NCBI RefSeq assembly: GCF_001938565.1
Contig: NZ_MSYM01000006.1
Coordinates: 1-64,000, forward strand
Length of the DNA: 64,000 bases
DNA from: Rhodoferax antarcticus ANT.BR
Lineage (GTDB): Bacteria; Pseudomonadota; Gammaproteobacteria; Burkholderiales; Burkholderiaceae_C
Direction of reading: 5' to 3'
In this document: piece after piece, positions 10,137 to 17,785 of the stretch
Layout of the letters: each line of letters begins with the position of its first letter
Position numbering within the stretch: the first letter of the stretch is position 1
Translations under genes and position numbers: made by a program
The notes under the pieces: model-generated
The model's database searches: none
Told to the model about the DNA's origin: nothing
What the model saw: the letters and a program-made list of their open reading frames with translations, nothing else

Positions 10137-11039
10137 TTAAAACACTTTGTTTGAGAGGATCTGCAGCAGGTAGCGCCCGTAGCCGTTCTTTTTGAGCGGC
10201 TGCGCAAGCAAATCGAGTTGGGCGGCATCGATGTAGCCTTTGCGGTAGGCAATCTCTTCTGGGCAGGCTACTTTTAAGCCCTGGCGGTTTTCGATGGTGG
10301 CAATAAATTGCCCGGCTTCCAGCAATGATTCGTGCGTGCCGGTGTCTAGCCAGGCCATGCCGCGGCCCATGAGTTCGACGTTGAGCTGGCCCTGCTGCAG
10401 GTAGACACGGTTGACGTCGGTAATCTCAAGCTCGCCACGGTTTGAGGGTTTGATGTTGGCGGCAATGTCGCAGACCTGGTTGTCGTAAAAATACAGGCCG
10501 GTGACGGCGTAGTTTGACTTCGGTGCCGTGGGCCTTTCTTCGATGCTGACGGCGCGGCGCTGGGCATCAAATTCGACCACGCCATAACGATCAGGATCGT
10601 GAACGTAAACGTGGTGGGCAAACACGGTGGAGCCTTCTTGGCGTTCAGTCGTGGCGCGCAGTTGGGCTTCAAAGTCGTGGCCGAAATAGATGTTGTCGCC
10701 CAGAATCAGTGCCGATGGCGAGCTGCCAACAAAGTTGCGGCCAATGATGAAGGCTTGCGCCAGGCCGTCCGGGCTGGGCTGCACGGCCTGGCTGAGGTTG
10801 ATGCCCCACTGGCTGCCGGCGCCCAGCAACTCCTGAAACCGCGGCGTGTCTTGCGGGGTGGAGATGATCAGGATGTCTTTGATCCCGGCCAGCATCAGCG
10901 TGGTGAGAGGGTAATAGATCATCGGCTTGTCGTACACCGGCAGCAGTTGCTTGGAGACTGCCATGGTGACAGGGTATAGCCGGGTGCCGGAGCCGCCGTC
11001 TAGGATGATGCCTTTGCGTTGGGTGGAGGTGACTGTCAT
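10137..11039 (-). CDS. rmlA: Glucose-1-phosphate thymidylyltransferase
   Basis: A 300-residue nucleotidyltransferase that makes dTDP-glucose from glucose-1-phosphate and dTTP. The start at 11039 is preferred because the longer frame (11072) overlaps the upstream HEPN gene. Motifs: the N-terminal nucleotide-binding signature, [39 protein letters not shown] and [16 protein letters not shown]. Oddity: the signature reads ILDGGSGTR, with Asp14 where the family normally has Ala (ILAGGSGTR). Everything else looks intact. dTDP-glucose would feed both rhamnose and the 3-acetamido-3,6-dideoxyhexose pathway of this locus. Confidence 0.93.
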   Translation of the reverse strand: MTVTSTQRKGIILDGGSGTRLYPVTMAVSKQLLPVYDKPMIYYPLTTLMLAGIKDILIISTPQDTPRFQELLGAGSQWGINLSQAVQPSPDGLAQAFIIGRNFVGSSPSALILGDNIYFGHDFEAQLRATTERQEGSTVFAHHVYVHDPDRYGVVEFDAQRRAVSIEERPTAPKSNYAVTGLYFYDNQVCDIAANIKPSNRGELEITDVNRVYLQQGQLNVELMGRGMAWLDTGTHESLLEAGQFIATIENRQGLKVACPEEIAYRKGYIDAAQLDLLAQPLKKNGYGRYLLQILSNKVF

Positions 11040-11043
11040 GGTG

Positions 11044-11571
11044 TTATTTGAGTCGCTTGGCATTTTTGGCACTGATAACAGGTTTCCCTGTTTTCAATTC
11101 GATTTCTTTACGGGTGTTAGCCGCCATCCGTACTTGGGTTTCGATCAGAATATGAACGCCGTTCAAGGCTTGTAGCAGCGCATCCAGAAGGTCGTCTGCC
11201 GACGCCATGTGTTCGTGCACCAGTCGATTCCTTAACTCCCGAAGCTCAATCCAGGCCTGGGTCGATTCGATCCAGCCTAGTTTCTCGGCGCGCAGCAGGT
11301 TGTCAAGCTGCGAACCAGTTTTTTCTAGATTGGCGCTCAACAATGCACGCAGGAGTTTGTCGCCCAAGGAGTCTTGCAGGCGGCTGTAGCGAGAAACAAA
11401 TGCGTCCAGCATTTCGCTGTGCTCATCGCTGTCTTCAAGTGACTTGACCCAAGCAAGATCAAGGTTCTGGCTTTGGAGCCGTGTCGTCGTTCGTTCAAGG
11501 TAGTGCGCTTCTTTTTCTGTGATCTGCAGCAACTGCGCCACCATAAATTGGCTGTCTTGTGGCGTCGTCAT
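11044..11571 (-). CDS. HEPN-domain protein, HepT-like toxin candidate
   Basis: A 175-residue mostly helical protein whose C-terminal half contains the HEPN RNase-like motif R114-NRLV-H119 (Rx4H). The following HxY-type position is His121 rather than Tyr. It overlaps the preceding nucleotidyltransferase gene by ATGA. A MNT nucleotidyltransferase and HEPN protein in this order are the hallmark of MntA/HepT toxin-antitoxin modules, where MntA adds AMP to a Tyr of HepT. The protein is longer than typical HepT and has a Lys-rich tail. It separates rmlA from the repeat and truncated gmd upstream, so it looks like an insertion into the sugar cluster. Activity is inferred only. Confidence 0.75.
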   Translation of the reverse strand: MTTPQDSQFMVAQLLQITEKEAHYLERTTTRLQSQNLDLAWVKSLEDSDEHSEMLDAFVSRYSRLQDSLGDKLLRALLSANLEKTGSQLDNLLRAEKLGWIESTQAWIELRELRNRLVHEHMASADDLLDALLQALNGVHILIETQVRMAANTRKEIELKTGKPVISAKNAKRLK

Positions 11572-11867
11572 AAGATGATTCCGTGGCGTAGTGCTTGTTC
11601 ATAAATGGCCTGTGTCGGCTTGAGTGGATCTTTGATCAGCACGTCAACCTTGCGCCCGCCAAGCCTGATAAACAGACGTGCCGCCAAGCGGCATTCAGCC
11701 TGGATACGGCTCACAAGCGCTTGATGGGGCTTAATCAGCAGATCAATGTCGCCTCCACGCTGCGCATCGTCCACGCGGCTACCAAACAGGCGAACAACGG
11801 CTTGGGCACCAAGCTGGCTGGCAACCTCGTTTTTGATGATGTCACGGGTTTTATCGTCTAGTCGCAT
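11568..11867 (-). CDS. Minimal nucleotidyltransferase (MNT), MntA-like antitoxin candidate
   Basis: A 99-residue protein with the polymerase-beta-like nucleotidyltransferase signature: G29-S30 in RLFGSRVDD, then Asp40 and Asp42 in GGDIDLLIK. This is the GSx(n)DxD metal-binding arrangement of MNT proteins. It is translated just ahead of the HEPN gene with an ATGA overlap, which fixes the pair as one operon. In characterised MntA-HepT modules the MNT partner neutralises HepT by AMP transfer. Whether that works here is uncertain because the acceptor Tyr of HepT appears to be His. Confidence 0.8.
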   Translation of the reverse strand: MRLDDKTRDIIKNEVASQLGAQAVVRLFGSRVDDAQRGGDIDLLIKPHQALVSRIQAECRLAARLFIRLGGRKVDVLIKDPLKPTQAIYEQALRHGIIL

Positions 11868-11910
11868 GTTGGCGCCTTGGTTGCTGACTTGGCACTTGTC
11901 GTTTACTTCG

Positions 11911-11962
11911 TTTTAAATAGCTGCTTGCACAGTGTTAGCAAGGGCTAGAGCCCTATTCGACA
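11911..11962 (+). repeat. Dispersed stem-loop repeat, copy A
   Basis: Matches the family pattern seen elsewhere in the window: TAGCT-CTTGC, a short variable loop, then AAGGGCTAGAG and a T-rich end. It lies between the MNT gene and the truncated gmd. The gmd stop codon (TAG, 11953-11955 on the minus strand) is inside the right end of the repeat. It is the first of three copies that bracket the scrambled 11.9-16.7 kb region. Confidence 0.75.
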
Positions 11963-12732
11963 CTCACATTCACCACATACCCATTCGCCTTGAGCAGCGC
12001 GTGTTGCTTGGCCTGCGCCAGGTCATTGGCGTGGCCCCAGTCGCGCAGGGCGTCGATGTTGCCCATGTACAGGCAGCTCTCCAGGCCTTGGCTGATGTTG
12101 GCCATACCCCGGGTGATTTTGCGGGTGACAAAGGTTTCGCCCCGGCGCGGGCTTTCGTGGTTAAACAAAATGCCGTTGCAGGCATACATGCCATAGGCCT
12201 CGCGGTAGTTGACGCATATCCAGTAGGCGTAAAGCTTGGCCACGGCGTAGGGGCTGCGGGGGTAAAACGGTGTGGTTTCGCGTTGCGGGGTTTCTTGCAC
12301 CAGGCCATAAAGCTCGCTGGTACTGGCTTGGTAAAAGCGGGTTTTTTTCTCCAGCCCCAGTATGCGAATGGCTTCCAGCATGCGCAGGGTACCCATGCCG
12401 TCCACGTCGGCGGTGTATTCAGGGCTCTCAAAGCTCACGGCCACGTGGCTTTGGGCACCCAGGTTATAGATTTCATCCGGCTGGGTTTCTTGGATGATGC
12501 GCGTGAGGTTGCTGCTGTCGCTCAAGTCGCCGTAATGCAGCTTGAAGCGGGCGTTGTCCACATGCGGGTCTTGGTAGATGTGGTCCACGCGGGCGGTGTT
12601 AAAGCTGGAAGCCCGGCGCTTGATGCCGTGCACGGTGTAGCCTTTTTCCAGCAGAAATTCGGCCAGGTAGGAGCCGTCTTGGCCGGTGATGCCGGTGATT
12701 AAAGCTACTTTGGGGGTGGTTTGGGGGTTCAT
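11953..12732 (-). pseudogene. gmd: GDP-mannose 4,6-dehydratase, 3'-truncated
   Basis: A 259-residue open frame, against about 345-370 for intact Gmd. The N-terminal Rossmann motif [14 protein letters not shown] and the catalytic STSELYG and [15 protein letters not shown] segments are normal. Homology breaks off just after [14 protein letters not shown], where Gmd normally continues into its C-terminal substrate-binding region. About 20 unrelated residues (ending [10 protein letters not shown]) follow before a stop supplied by repeat copy A. About 100 C-terminal residues are therefore missing and the enzyme is probably inactive. Gmd makes GDP-4-keto-6-deoxymannose, the substrate of the fcl product encoded at 14208-15185, so the GDP-fucose route here seems broken unless another gmd exists. 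Confidence 0.85.
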
Positions 12733-12733
12733 T

Positions 12734-14164
12734 TTATTCTGAGGACTTAAGACGGTATTGTTGCAAGCGGCTACCGGGTTTATGCGGCAGGGTACCTGCG
12801 ATCAGGCCAGCGACCTGCAGTGCGCGTATGACTTTGTTCAGTTGACCCGACACTTCCTTTTGGCCCAGCGCCGCGGAGATTTCGCGCTTACCCATGGGGC
12901 CGCGGATGAGCAACGCCAAGACGCGGGCTTCGAGTGAGGAAGCGGACTCTGGCTGTGACTCTGGCTGTGACTCTGGCTGTGACTCTGGCTGTGACCGAGT
13001 TTGAGTGAAGGTTGCTACGACACCACCAAATTTTTCTTCAACGGTAAATTCAACTTCAGGGTATTCGAGCAAGGCTTTGCGTATGCGGATGAAGCCGCTG
13101 CCGTATTTTTCGATAGCATGGGTTAGATAAAAACCTTCGGCAATCAGTTTGTTACGCAGGCTAGACCGGTAGTTATCGGCTTGAACGTCTGCCACGGTCA
13201 GCTTGCCGTAGAAGGTGCCGGGGCTGAAGATGGTAATTTGCTTGTCGAATATTTTGATTTGGATGTCCGAGCCATCGGTGTAGTCGCGATGCACCACGGC
13301 ATTGAGCAGTGCCTCGCGCAGGGCGGGCAGGGGGTAGGCAAAGCGCTCTTTACGCTGGATGCTGCCATCAAATTCAAAGGCAACGGCGATGTATGAAATG
13401 ATGAACTTCATCGCCTGGTCAACCGCCTCAAACAAGGTGTCGGTGATCTGACGGTCGTCAATGATTATGTCGGGCGTTTTGAAGCGGCCAATGTGAATGT
13501 GGTGCCGCAATGGCTCCTGGGCAAATAGCAGCATGGCCGCCCAGGTGGGCTGCCCCTGCTGGACGTAGTTGAGCTTTTCAAGCGCCTGCATGGGGGTTGC
13601 GGCATCAAGCGCAAAGCGGCCACCGGCGTTAACTTGGCTCACAAACCGTTCGATTTTGATAGGCGAAAGATCATCAACTCTGGCGTGATGCGCCGGGTAG
13701 GCGTCCCACGAGAGTTGCAGCGACTGCATGTAAAGGTCGCTAATTTGGTTGGCGTTGAGCGCCTGGTTCGAACTGGCCACACGTTTGTAGTACCGACCTT
13801 TGGTGCTAACGGGCTTAACCGGAAATTCAGCAATGTCTATCGCAACGATCGTTTTGCCGTCGAGTTGGTGCACCTGCAGGTCGGGGATGATGGATGGGCT
13901 GGTGGATGATTTGATTTGTACCAGCCATTCATTGAGGCTTTCTTTGCCCAAGGTGATGCCTTGCACGCGGCCAGAATCGGTCACACCAACCAGCACTGTG
14001 CCACCTTGCGCGTTGGCAAAGGCCACCAACGATTCAACCGTCGCTTTATCAAAGCTGGCTTTAAACTCCAGCGTTTGCGACTCACCGGCAAGAAGCAGCC
14101 GATCAAAGGCCAGCCGTGTAGAGGCTACAGCGGTGTCTTGGATGATCGACTTGGAGGTGGTCAT
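12734..14164 (-). CDS. Schlafen/AlbA_2-domain ATPase with C-terminal winged helix (RecG-like regulator)
   Basis: A 476-residue protein. The N-terminal AlbA_2/Schlafen domain reads [28 protein letters not shown] HATPase-like middle domain carries the typical [15 protein letters not shown] motif, followed by a Ser/Gln/Pro/Glu repeat linker (SQPE repeated four times) and a winged-helix C-terminus ([17 protein letters not shown]). Proteins of this build are widespread, mostly uncharacterised, sometimes transcription regulators and sometimes linked to phage defence. It sits 1 base upstream of the truncated gmd and is unrelated to sugar metabolism, so it is probably an inserted cargo gene. Function is unknown. 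Confidence 0.8.
   Translation of the reverse strand: MTTSKSIIQDTAVASTRLAFDRLLLAGESQTLEFKASFDKATVESLVAFANAQGGTVLVGVTDSGRVQGITLGKESLNEWLVQIKSSTSPSIIPDLQVHQLDGKTIVAIDIAEFPVKPVSTKGRYYKRVASSNQALNANQISDLYMQSLQLSWDAYPAHHARVDDLSPIKIERFVSQVNAGGRFALDAATPMQALEKLNYVQQGQPTWAAMLLFAQEPLRHHIHIGRFKTPDIIIDDRQITDTLFEAVDQAMKFIISYIAVAFEFDGSIQRKERFAYPLPALREALLNAVVHRDYTDGSDIQIKIFDKQITIFSPGTFYGKLTVADVQADNYRSSLRNKLIAEGFYLTHAIEKYGSGFIRIRKALLEYPEVEFTVEEKFGGVVATFTQTRSQPESQPESQPESQPESASSLEARVLALLIRGPMGKREISAALGQKEVSGQLNKVIRALQVAGLIAGTLPHKPGSRLQQYRLKSSE
12945..12992 (+). repeat. Four perfect 12-bp tandem repeats inside the AlbA-ATPase gene
   Basis: The unit GACTCTGGCTGT occurs four times head to tail. On the coding (minus) strand it encodes a SQPE/ESQP repeat forming the linker between the ATPase and winged-helix domains. 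A 12-bp unit changes linker length without shifting frame, so copy number could vary between strains. Confidence 0.95.
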
Positions 14165-14171
14165 TTCACTT

Positions 14172-14226
14172 CGTTTTTGATAGCTTGTTGCGCATATTCA
14201 ACGGGGGCTAGCAGCCTGTTTGATGC
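14172..14226 (+). repeat. Dispersed stem-loop repeat, copy B
   Basis: It follows the family pattern (TTTTGATAGCTTGTTGCGC, loop, GGGGGCTAGCAGCC, T-rich end). It occupies the space between the AlbA-ATPase start and the end of fcl. It supplies the fcl stop codon (TAG at 14208-14210 on the minus strand) and roughly its last five codons (QTGC-stop). Confidence 0.75.
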
Positions 14227-15185
14227 AGGAAATCTTGGTAGGCCAGTCCCAAACCGTCATGCAAATTTACTTTTGCCTGCCAACCCAGCGCATTGATGCG
14301 ATTGCTGTCCATGAGCTTGCGCGGGGTGCCATCTGGCTTGGTGCTGTCAAAGTCGATGTCGCCCTGGTAGCCGATCACCTGGCCTACCGATCTGGCCAGT
14401 TCAGCAATCGTGATGTCGCTGCCAAAACCCACATTGATGTGGCTTTGCATGGGGCTGGTGTGCTGCTCATAGGTGGCTTTGGGCAGGTTCATGACAAACA
14501 CACTGGCAGCGGCCATGTCGTCCACATACAGAAATTCGCGCTTGGGTGTACCACTGCCCCAAATGGCGACCGATGGCGCATCAGACACCTTGGCCTCATG
14601 AAAGCGGCGAATCAATGCGGGGATGACGTGGCTGTTTTGTGGGTGGTAGTTGTCGCCAGGGCCATAGAGGTTGGTGGGCATGACGCTGCGGTAGTTCACG
14701 CCGTGGCTAGCGCCGTACTGGCGGTTGTAGCTTTCGCAGAGCTTGATGCCGGCAATTTTGGCAATGGCATAGGGCTCGTTGGTGGGCTCAAGCGGGCCGG
14801 TGAGCAATGCATTCTCTGCCATGGGCTGTGGGGCTTGGCGTGGGTAGATACAGCTTGAGCCTAAAAACAGCAACTTTTGCACGCCGTTTTGAAAGGCTGC
14901 GTCAATCACGTTGGCCTGCATCATCAGGTTTTGATAAATGAAGTCCGCCGGGTAGGTGTTGTTGGCGTGAATGCCGCCTACCTTGGCGGCGGCTAGGTAA
15001 ACCTGGCTGGGCTTTTCAGCAGCAAAGAAATTGCGCACTGCGGCCTGGTTGGTGAGGTCTAGCTCGGCATGGGTGCGGGTGATGATGGACTCAGGCGCAT
15101 AACCAGCGCCCAGCAGTTGGCGCACGATGGCTGAGCCAACCATGCCTCGGTGGCCAGCAACGTAAATGGTGGCTGACTTGTTCAT
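14208..15185 (-). CDS. fcl: GDP-L-fucose synthase
   Basis: A 325-residue extended SDR that epimerises and reduces GDP-4-keto-6-deoxymannose to GDP-L-fucose. Motifs: [14 protein letters not shown] (11-24), GSSCIYP and [20 protein letters not shown] with the YxxxK pair. Length is normal. The start overlaps the MarR-type regulator upstream as ATGA. The extreme C-terminus (QTGC) is encoded by repeat copy B. A second, broken copy lies at 15861-16666, and its nominal partner Gmd is truncated, so pathway function is doubtful in this strain. Confidence 0.93.
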   Translation of the reverse strand: MNKSATIYVAGHRGMVGSAIVRQLLGAGYAPESIITRTHAELDLTNQAAVRNFFAAEKPSQVYLAAAKVGGIHANNTYPADFIYQNLMMQANVIDAAFQNGVQKLLFLGSSCIYPRQAPQPMAENALLTGPLEPTNEPYAIAKIAGIKLCESYNRQYGASHGVNYRSVMPTNLYGPGDNYHPQNSHVIPALIRRFHEAKVSDAPSVAIWGSGTPKREFLYVDDMAAASVFVMNLPKATYEQHTSPMQSHINVGFGSDITIAELARSVGQVIGYQGDIDFDSTKPDGTPRKLMDSNRINALGWQAKVNLHDGLGLAYQDFLHQTGC

Positions 15186-15544
15186 GGTTTTTCGCTGGCT
15201 GGTTCGCCACTCACTTCAAGCTGCAGCACCGCAATTTCAGCTTGCAGGTGCTCATACTCCACCATTTTGCGTTTCAGAAAGCGCGCAGTAAGGGCGCTTT
15301 TTTCAGCGATGCCGACGGGGGTAAGCAGGTAGGCGTAGGCCAGCTTGTTTTGGCTCTTGCGAAAGCTTTGCACTTTGATCAAGCCCTTGTCGACCAGGGC
15401 TTTAAAGCAAAAGTTGGTTTTGCCCAGACTCACCCCTAGCGCCTCACTCACCTCGCGTTGGCTCAAACGCGGGTTGCCCTCCAGCAGGCGCAAGACCTTG
15501 AGGTGGGTTTCTTCGTGGAGGGGTGAGAGTTGTGGCTGGTTCAT
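15182..15544 (-). CDS. MarR-family EPS-associated transcriptional regulator
   Basis: A 120-residue protein starting [21 protein letters not shown], with a winged helix-turn-helix ([32 protein letters not shown]) and a helical C-terminal tail. This is the small MarR-like regulator family commonly found in EPS loci. The start at 15544 is chosen because everything upstream in the same frame is a mosaic of other gene fragments. It overlaps fcl by ATGA, so the two are co-translated. It probably controls expression of the polysaccharide locus; its operator is unknown. Confidence 0.85.
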   Translation of the reverse strand: MNQPQLSPLHEETHLKVLRLLEGNPRLSQREVSEALGVSLGKTNFCFKALVDKGLIKVQSFRKSQNKLAYAYLLTPVGIAEKSALTARFLKRKMVEYEHLQAEIAVLQLEVSGEPASEKP

Positions 15545-15860
15545 TTGATGAACGCGGATGCTAGCACGGGTGCCGGAGCCGCCGGCGAGGATGATGCCTT
15601 TGTGTTGGGCCATTTCAGCTTTTGCCAAGTTCGCTGGCAGGCCAGTGCGACGCCATTCGGTGTAGTTGAGTTCAGCAAGGTAGGAGCCGTCTTGGCCGGT
15701 GATGCCGGTAATGAGGGCGACTTTGGGATTGATTTCGCGGCACAGGGTGCTTTGAGCGTCGTACAAAGCGTTGACAGCATCACCAAATGTAGGGTCACCA
15801 ATGATCAACAAATCAATGTCGCTACGGTCGTTTTCTGCCCCGCTGGGTGCTGAGCAGGCC
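15545..15860 (-). pseudogene. Mosaic of polysaccharide-locus gene fragments (MNT, gmd, rmlA pieces)
   Basis: One open minus-strand frame joined to the MarR gene reads through pieces of unrelated genes. First comes a nucleotidyltransferase fragment ([27 protein letters not shown]). It joins within the shared word NPKV to a Gmd N-terminus ([20 protein letters not shown]). An unrecognised stretch (NYTEWRRTGLPANLAKAE) follows, then an RmlA N-terminus (MAQHKGIILAGGSGTR), then the MarR gene. Each piece keeps its proper reading direction but is cut after 15-45 codons. This is a scar of repeated deletions or recombinations, not a functional gene. Confidence 0.8.
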
Positions 15861-16666
15861 AACCGGGGTGCGTGCCAGGTCGGCAATGGTGATGGTCGCT
15901 GCCAAAACCTACGTTGATGTGGCTTTGCATGGGGCTGGTGTGCTGCTCGTACACGGTCTTTGGCAGTTTCATGACGAACACACTAGCTGCCGCCATGTCG
16001 TCCACATACAGAAATTCGCGCTTGGGTGTGCCGCTGCCCCAAATGGCGACCGATGGCGCACCAGACACCTTGGCCTCATGAAAGCGGCGAATCAATGCGG
16101 GAATGACGTGGCTGTTTTGTGGGTGGTAGTTGTCGCCAGGACCATACAAATGGGTGGGCATGACGCTGCGGTAGTCCACGCCGTGGCTAGCGCCGTACTG
16201 GCGGTTATAGGACTCGCAGAGTTTGATGCCGGCAATTTTGGCAATGGCATAGGGCTCGTTGGTGGGCTCCAACTGGCCGGTCAGAAGCGCGTCTTCCCGC
16301 GTGGGCTGCGGCACGTCACGCGGGTAGATGCAGCTTGACCCCAAATAACAGCAGCTTTTGCACGCCATTTTGGAAGGCAGCATCAATCACGTTGGCCTGC
16401 ATCATCAGGTTTTGGTAGATGAAATCAGCTGGGTAGGTGCTGTTGGCATGAATGCCACCTACCTTGGCGGCGGCCAGGTAGACCTGGTTGGGCTTTTCAG
16501 CGGCGAAGAACGCGCGCACGGCCGCGTAGTTAGTCAGGTCCAGCTCAGTATGGGTGCGGCTGATGATCGACTCAGGCGTATGGCCAGCCGCCAAGAGTTG
16601 GCGCCCGATGGCTGAGCCCACCATGCCCCGATGGCCGGCGATGTAGATGGTGGGATCAATGGTCAT
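15861..16666 (-). pseudogene. Second, frameshifted and 3'-truncated copy of fcl
   Basis: Very similar at the nucleotide level to the intact fcl at 14208-15185 over most of its length. The frame from 16666 ([19 protein letters not shown]) breaks near 16340, where one extra base turns LGSSCIYP into FGVKLHLPA. The rest ([13 protein letters not shown] to VNVGFGSD) continues in another frame to about 15895, where a second extra base occurs. Homology ends after ITIADLAR, where the sequence changes to a nucleotidyltransferase fragment. At least two frameshifts plus loss of the C-terminal ~80 residues make it non-functional. Confidence 0.9.
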
Positions 16667-16682
16667 GTCGAACAGTTTATTG

Positions 16683-16740
16683 ATGAAATCAGGCTCTAGC
16701 CCAATAAATATAAGCGCCAGCAGCTACTATTTTGGAAGTA
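16683..16740 (-). repeat. Dispersed stem-loop repeat, copy C
   Basis: Reading the minus strand: AAAATAGTAGCTGCTGGCGC, an AT-rich loop, TTGGGCTAGAGCC, TGATTTCATCA. This is one of the best matches to the family consensus. It is intergenic, between the fcl pseudogene start and the Wzz gene, and is inverted relative to copies A and B. The ~100 bases from 16741 to 16839 beyond it hold nothing recognisable. Confidence 0.85.
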
Positions 16741-16839
16741 TGTTGACAACCAATGACGCCACCTCCGTCTACAGCAAAAGCGATGTTTATCGGGCAAGAA
16801 AAATACCAACACGGCAAGGTTAGGGGCTGCCAGGGGCTG

Positions 16840-17745
16840 TCACTTGCGCCAGCCAAACGCTGCTGCCAAACGCTGTTGCTTTTCGGCCAGCACCGGGTCT
16901 TGCGCGGCGTTGCGCCAAGCGTTGCGCATGAACGCCCACAGCAGCAGCACAAAACCGCCCGCCAGAGCCGCCAAGATGGCAATCAGGGCTTTTTTGTTGG
17001 ATGCTGGCTCGGTGGGCAGGGTGGGCGGCTGCTTGACCACATCGCGGCTCAAGCCTTCAAGCTCACGCGGAATGCTCAGCACTTCGTTCAAATAGCGCGC
17101 CTGCAATTCACCCAAGGCCACCAGCGTGGTGCCGGCGTCGCCACGGGTTTGTGACTGGCTGGGGTAGCTGCCGCCGCCGACATCTAGGCGCGTGGTGATC
17201 AGTCGCGTGACGGCCTCCAGGGAGGCGTTAGCGTAGCTCAAGCGCTTTTCAAGGTCTGCACGGTATTTTTCACCGGGTACCGTGCTCTTGAGCCAAGTGT
17301 CAATCACCGCATTGGCCAGTGCCTGAGCATTCTGCGAAGTTGGTGCCGTGACATCTAGACGCAGCAAATTGTCTTTGCCCACTGCGGCTTTGATTTGGCC
17401 GGCCACCCGCAGGCGCGCCACCTGCAATGATTCACCCTCAGTTAATTGCAAAGACGCAATCACTGGGTCAAGCACCAAGGGCGACACCAGCAATGCCGCC
17501 GCTTGCTGCGGCGTTGGCGTTTGCGTTGGCGTTGGCGTTGGCGTTGGCGTTGGCGTTGGCGTTGGCGTTGGCAATGCCAGTATGGCTTGACTGGTGTACT
17601 TCTGCGGCAGCAAATAGGCTCCACCCAGCGCCAACACCCCAATCAGCAGTGGCCCCAAAATCAGCAGCTTGAGGTTGTCCGCCACCACCAACAACAAGTC
17701 CAGCAGACTGATTTCATCAGCGGCTTCATCGACAACTTCATTCAT
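16840..17745 (-). CDS. Wzz-like polysaccharide chain-length determinant with Pro-Thr repeat
   Basis: 301 residues from the ATG at 17745, which has GGGAG eight bases upstream. The topology is Wzz-type: an acidic N-terminus (EISLLDLLLVVADNLKLL), a first membrane helix at about 30-47, a periplasmic helical region with a coiled-coil-like middle, a second helix at about 256-275 (ALIAILAALAGGFVLLLWAF), and a basic tail. Members co-polymerise with Wzy to set chain length. A run of about ten Thr-Pro dipeptides directly after the first helix comes from a hexanucleotide repeat. The run is unusual and probably variable. Confidence 0.82.
   Translation of the reverse strand: MNEVVDEAADEISLLDLLLVVADNLKLLILGPLLIGVLALGGAYLLPQKYTSQAILALPTPTPTPTPTPTPTPTQTPTPQQAAALLVSPLVLDPVIASLQLTEGESLQVARLRVAGQIKAAVGKDNLLRLDVTAPTSQNAQALANAVIDTWLKSTVPGEKYRADLEKRLSYANASLEAVTRLITTRLDVGGGSYPSQSQTRGDAGTTLVALGELQARYLNEVLSIPRELEGLSRDVVKQPPTLPTEPASNKKALIAILAALAGGFVLLLWAFMRNAWRNAAQDPVLAEKQQRLAAAFGWRK
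17523..17570 (+). repeat. Hexanucleotide microsatellite (8 x GCGTTG) inside the Wzz-like gene
   Basis: Eight perfect GCGTTG units, with imperfect units just before (17511-17522). On the coding strand they encode alternating Thr-Pro. Changes in unit number by slipped-strand pairing would add or remove TP dipeptides in frame, altering the periplasmic spacer after the first membrane helix rather than switching the gene off. Confidence 0.97.
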
Positions 17746-17785
17746 TCGTGAGGCTCCCATAACAGAGCCGCGAGTCTAACTGCTG

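Noticed and set aside
15182-15886. The 234-residue frame as one novel fusion protein (nucleotidyltransferase-Gmd-RmlA-MarR)
   Set aside because: Each upstream piece is a truncated fragment of a known gene without its catalytic completeness. Only the last 120 residues form a complete protein (MarR type).
16316-16666. The 116-residue frame as a small independent epimerase
   Set aside because: It is the N-terminal part of an fcl copy with a one-base insertion; homology continues in another frame directly afterwards.
11911-16740. A composite transposon or integrative element bounded by repeats A-C
   Set aside because: No transposase, integrase, target-site duplication or att-like direct repeat was seen; A and B are direct while C is inverted. 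Only recombination between dispersed repeats is supported, and weakly.
17511-17572. GCGTTG repeats considered as a CRISPR or phase-variation switch
   Set aside because: Units are contiguous 6-mers with no spacers, and a 6-bp unit keeps the reading frame, so neither a CRISPR nor an on/off switch fits.
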